Translations under genes and position numbers: made by a program
Notes under the pieces: model-generated
The model's input: only the letters and a program-made list of their open reading frames with translations
What the model was told of the DNA's origin: nothing
The model's database searches: none
In this document: piece by piece, positions 62,461-64,000 of the stretch
Numbering within the stretch: position 1 is the stretch's first letter
How the letters are laid out: every line of letters starts with the position of its first letter
Assembly: GCA_016795425.1 (NCBI GenBank)
Contig: JAEUHG010000083.1
Location: 28,106-92,105 of the forward strand
Source: Verrucomicrobiales bacterium
GTDB taxonomy: Bacteria > Verrucomicrobiota > Verrucomicrobiia > Limisphaerales > CAIMTB01
DNA length: 64,000 bases
Reading direction: 5' to 3'

Positions 62461-63822
62461 TTATTTGATGTAATCCTGCAGGGTGAAGATAGGGATGACC
62501 ATGCCGATGAAGATGGTGCCGATGAAGCCTGCGATGGCGAACAGCATGAGCGGTTCGGCCAGGGCGACCACGGTGCGCAACTGACGGTCCAGGTCGCCTT
62601 CGGTGACGTCGGCGATACGTACCAACTCCTTGTCGAGGCGGGCGCTTTCCTCGGCAACGGCGATCATTTCCAACACCGATCCCGGGAACAGGGTTCGGCA
62701 TTCGGATAGGCTGGGTCCGAGGGCTTTGCCTTCCTTGACGCGATCGATCGAATGGGCGACCGCGTCGACGAGGATCTGGTTGCCGATGGAACGTCGGGCG
62801 ACGTTGAGACCATTGATGAGCGGCACCCCGGCGCCGAGGAGCGTTCCGAGCATGCGGCAGAAGCGGGCCATGGCGAACTGGGCGACCAGTGGCCCGATCA
62901 TGGGGAGCCGGAGAATGGCGCCTTCCCAGGCTCGCCGACCGGCGGCGGATACCAGCCAATTGCGAACGAGGGCCACGCCGACGACGATACCGACGGCGAG
63001 AAAGAGTCCGTAGTGGCGGAGCAGGTCGCTGGTGGCGACGATCATCTGGGTAAGCAGCGGCAGATGCCCGCCGAATCCCGCAAAGATCGTTTGGAAACGA
63101 GGGATGAAGAAGACGAGCAACAGGACCAGCACGCCAATGGCGAGCACCAGCAGGATCACCGGATAGAGCAAGGCCGCCATGACCTTGCCTTTCATCTCCT
63201 TGTCCCGCGCCTGGAAATCCGCGATCTGCGAAAGGACGATGTCGAGAAAGCCGCCGGTTTCTCCGGCTTCCACCATCGCCACGTAAACACGCGGAAAGGT
63301 GTCGGGAAACTTGGCCATCGCGTCGGCCAGGGACATGCCATCGACCACTAGATCGTGGATCTCCTTCCACTTGGCGCCCGCCGTCGGGGTGGAGGATTCC
63401 TTGTGCAGAATCACCAGCGCGCGACTGAGGGGAACTCCGGCGGCCAGGAGACTGGAGAGCAGCCGGGTGAAGTTCTCCAACATCCGCGCCGTGATCTTGG
63501 TGGATTTCCCCCAGAGCAGTCCCGCGCCCACGTTGGCGGGTGTGGGCCCGGGATTGGCAGGGGAGCCGGAGGGGCCTGCGACGGAGGACGGTTTAGGGGA
63601 AGGGCTGGACGGGGCGGTCGGCGCTGCCGACGCGGGTGCGCCATTGGTGCGACGGTGCGAACGGGCGGTCGGGGCCTTTCCGTGGGCGCGTTCCACCAAC
63701 CGGATGGTGCGCAGGCGGCGGGCCTCCATCTGACGCAAAGCCTCGTGACGCCCGCCAGCCTCGAGATGGCCCTCGGTGATCGAGCCATCCGACTGAAGTG
63801 CGCGGTAATCGAAGACGGGCAT
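62461..63822 (-). CDS. gspF: GspF inner-membrane platform protein
   Basis: 453 aa. It begins 'MPVFDYRALQSDGSITEGHL', the family start. Residues about 48-105 are a Pro/Ala/Ser-rich insert ('PSSPSPKPSSVAGPSGSPAN') not usual in E. coli GspF. Two T2SSF repeats follow, about 115-240 ('FTRLLSSLLAAGVPLSRAL', 'AMVEAGETGGFLDIVL') and 318-445 ('CRMLGTLLGAGVPLINGL', 'EESARLDKELVRIADVTEGD'), with three TM segments. The spacing to gspE is 12 nt and to gspG 19 nt. Confidence 0.95.
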   Translation of the reverse strand: MPVFDYRALQSDGSITEGHLEAGGRHEALRQMEARRLRTIRLVERAHGKAPTARSHRRTNGAPASAAPTAPSSPSPKPSSVAGPSGSPANPGPTPANVGAGLLWGKSTKITARMLENFTRLLSSLLAAGVPLSRALVILHKESSTPTAGAKWKEIHDLVVDGMSLADAMAKFPDTFPRVYVAMVEAGETGGFLDIVLSQIADFQARDKEMKGKVMAALLYPVILLVLAIGVLVLLLVFFIPRFQTIFAGFGGHLPLLTQMIVATSDLLRHYGLFLAVGIVVGVALVRNWLVSAAGRRAWEGAILRLPMIGPLVAQFAMARFCRMLGTLLGAGVPLINGLNVARRSIGNQILVDAVAHSIDRVKEGKALGPSLSECRTLFPGSVLEMIAVAEESARLDKELVRIADVTEGDLDRQLRTVVALAEPLMLFAIAGFIGTIFIGMVIPIFTLQDYIK

Positions 63823-63834
63823 GTCTTTGGGGCG

Positions 63835-64000
63835 TTAGGCGGAGCCGCTGGTGGCGACTAACTCGGGGACGGCGCGATCCGCGTCGTCGGTCGGCGCCTG
63901 TTCCTTGGTGACGCGCAGCACCTCCTCCGGGGTGGTGACGCCGAGACGCACCAGGCGCCAGCCGTCCTCCGCCAAGGTTCGCATTCCAGCCCGGCGCGCG
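63835..64000 (-). CDS. gspE: GspE secretion ATPase, C-terminal fragment (gene continues beyond the window)
   Basis: The last 54 codons, ending with TAA at 63835-63837; the 5' part lies to the right of the window. The visible sequence reads 'RRAGMRTLAEDGWRLVRLGV' then 'TTPEEVLRVTKEQ', which is the standard C-terminus of GspE/PulE ATPases ('GM.TL..DG...V..G.TT.EEVLRVT'), followed by a short acidic tail. It is the first visible gene of the T2SS operon and would power pseudopilus assembly through GspL and GspF. Confidence 0.92.
   Translation of the reverse strand, partial: ARRAGMRTLAEDGWRLVRLGVTTPEEVLRVTKEQAPTDDADRAVPELVATSGSA

Overview
The window is one piece of a GC-rich bacterial chromosome with no tRNA, rRNA, insertion sequence, CRISPR or phage module that I can see. 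Its content points to the PVC superphylum, most likely Verrucomicrobiota of the Pedosphaera/Limisphaerales type. The clues are a PVC-type membrane-bound dehydrogenase/heme-binding protein tail at the left edge, an ECF sigma factor of the 'ATTHWSVI' type beside a zinc-ribbon Ser/Thr kinase with WD40 repeats, very large exported beta-rich proteins (LVIVD, NHL, PQQ, beta-helix, PA14), and a complete-looking type II secretion (T2SS) operon. The taxonomic call is inference from gene content.

Left part (1-8.1 kb): the tail of the PVC-type protein, an exported GH-A-like glycosidase, a DUF2237 protein, a GT4 glycosyltransferase and NodB deacetylase pair, a response regulator with a DeoR-like helix-turn-helix, and a TetA-type MFS exporter. 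Between the exporter and the sigma gene lies 335 bp without a gene, which carries a degenerate copy of the 3' end of a LysR gene found 20 kb away.

Central accessory block (8.1-27.8 kb): ECF sigma factor, transmembrane kinase with WD40 repeats, then a compact same-strand run of five exported proteins. These are a 641-aa protein, a tailspike-like protein ending in an S74 intramolecular chaperone domain, a 3156-aa giant, a small CarboxypepD_reg/TSP3-like protein and a MORN_2-repeat protein. A pair of dyad symmetries precedes the run. I regard this as the best candidate for an undescribed system: a regulated, secreted surface apparatus.

Middle (27.8-47.1 kb): LysR regulator, a Tat-exported DegT-family aminotransferase, an exported GH38-like/DUF5054 protein, and two tandem giant exported proteins (about 2205 and 2436 aa) that both begin with LVIVD propellers. 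The first continues with NHL and two beta-helix/choice-of-anchor domains. The second continues with a PQQ-type propeller, a C-type-lectin-like domain, two PA14 domains and an FGE-sulfatase fold lacking the usual cysteine pair.

Right part (47.1-64 kb): SulP anion transporter, PPK2 polyphosphate kinase, then (reading leftward from the right edge) gspE(partial)-F-G-H-I-J-K-L-M-C-like, a secretin split into two separately exported proteins, a sensor kinase and an NtrC-type sigma-54 activator. Seven consecutive junctions from gspH to the secretin are 4-nt stop/start overlaps. The T2SS would plausibly export the large secreted proteins encoded in the rest of the window. That link is inference.
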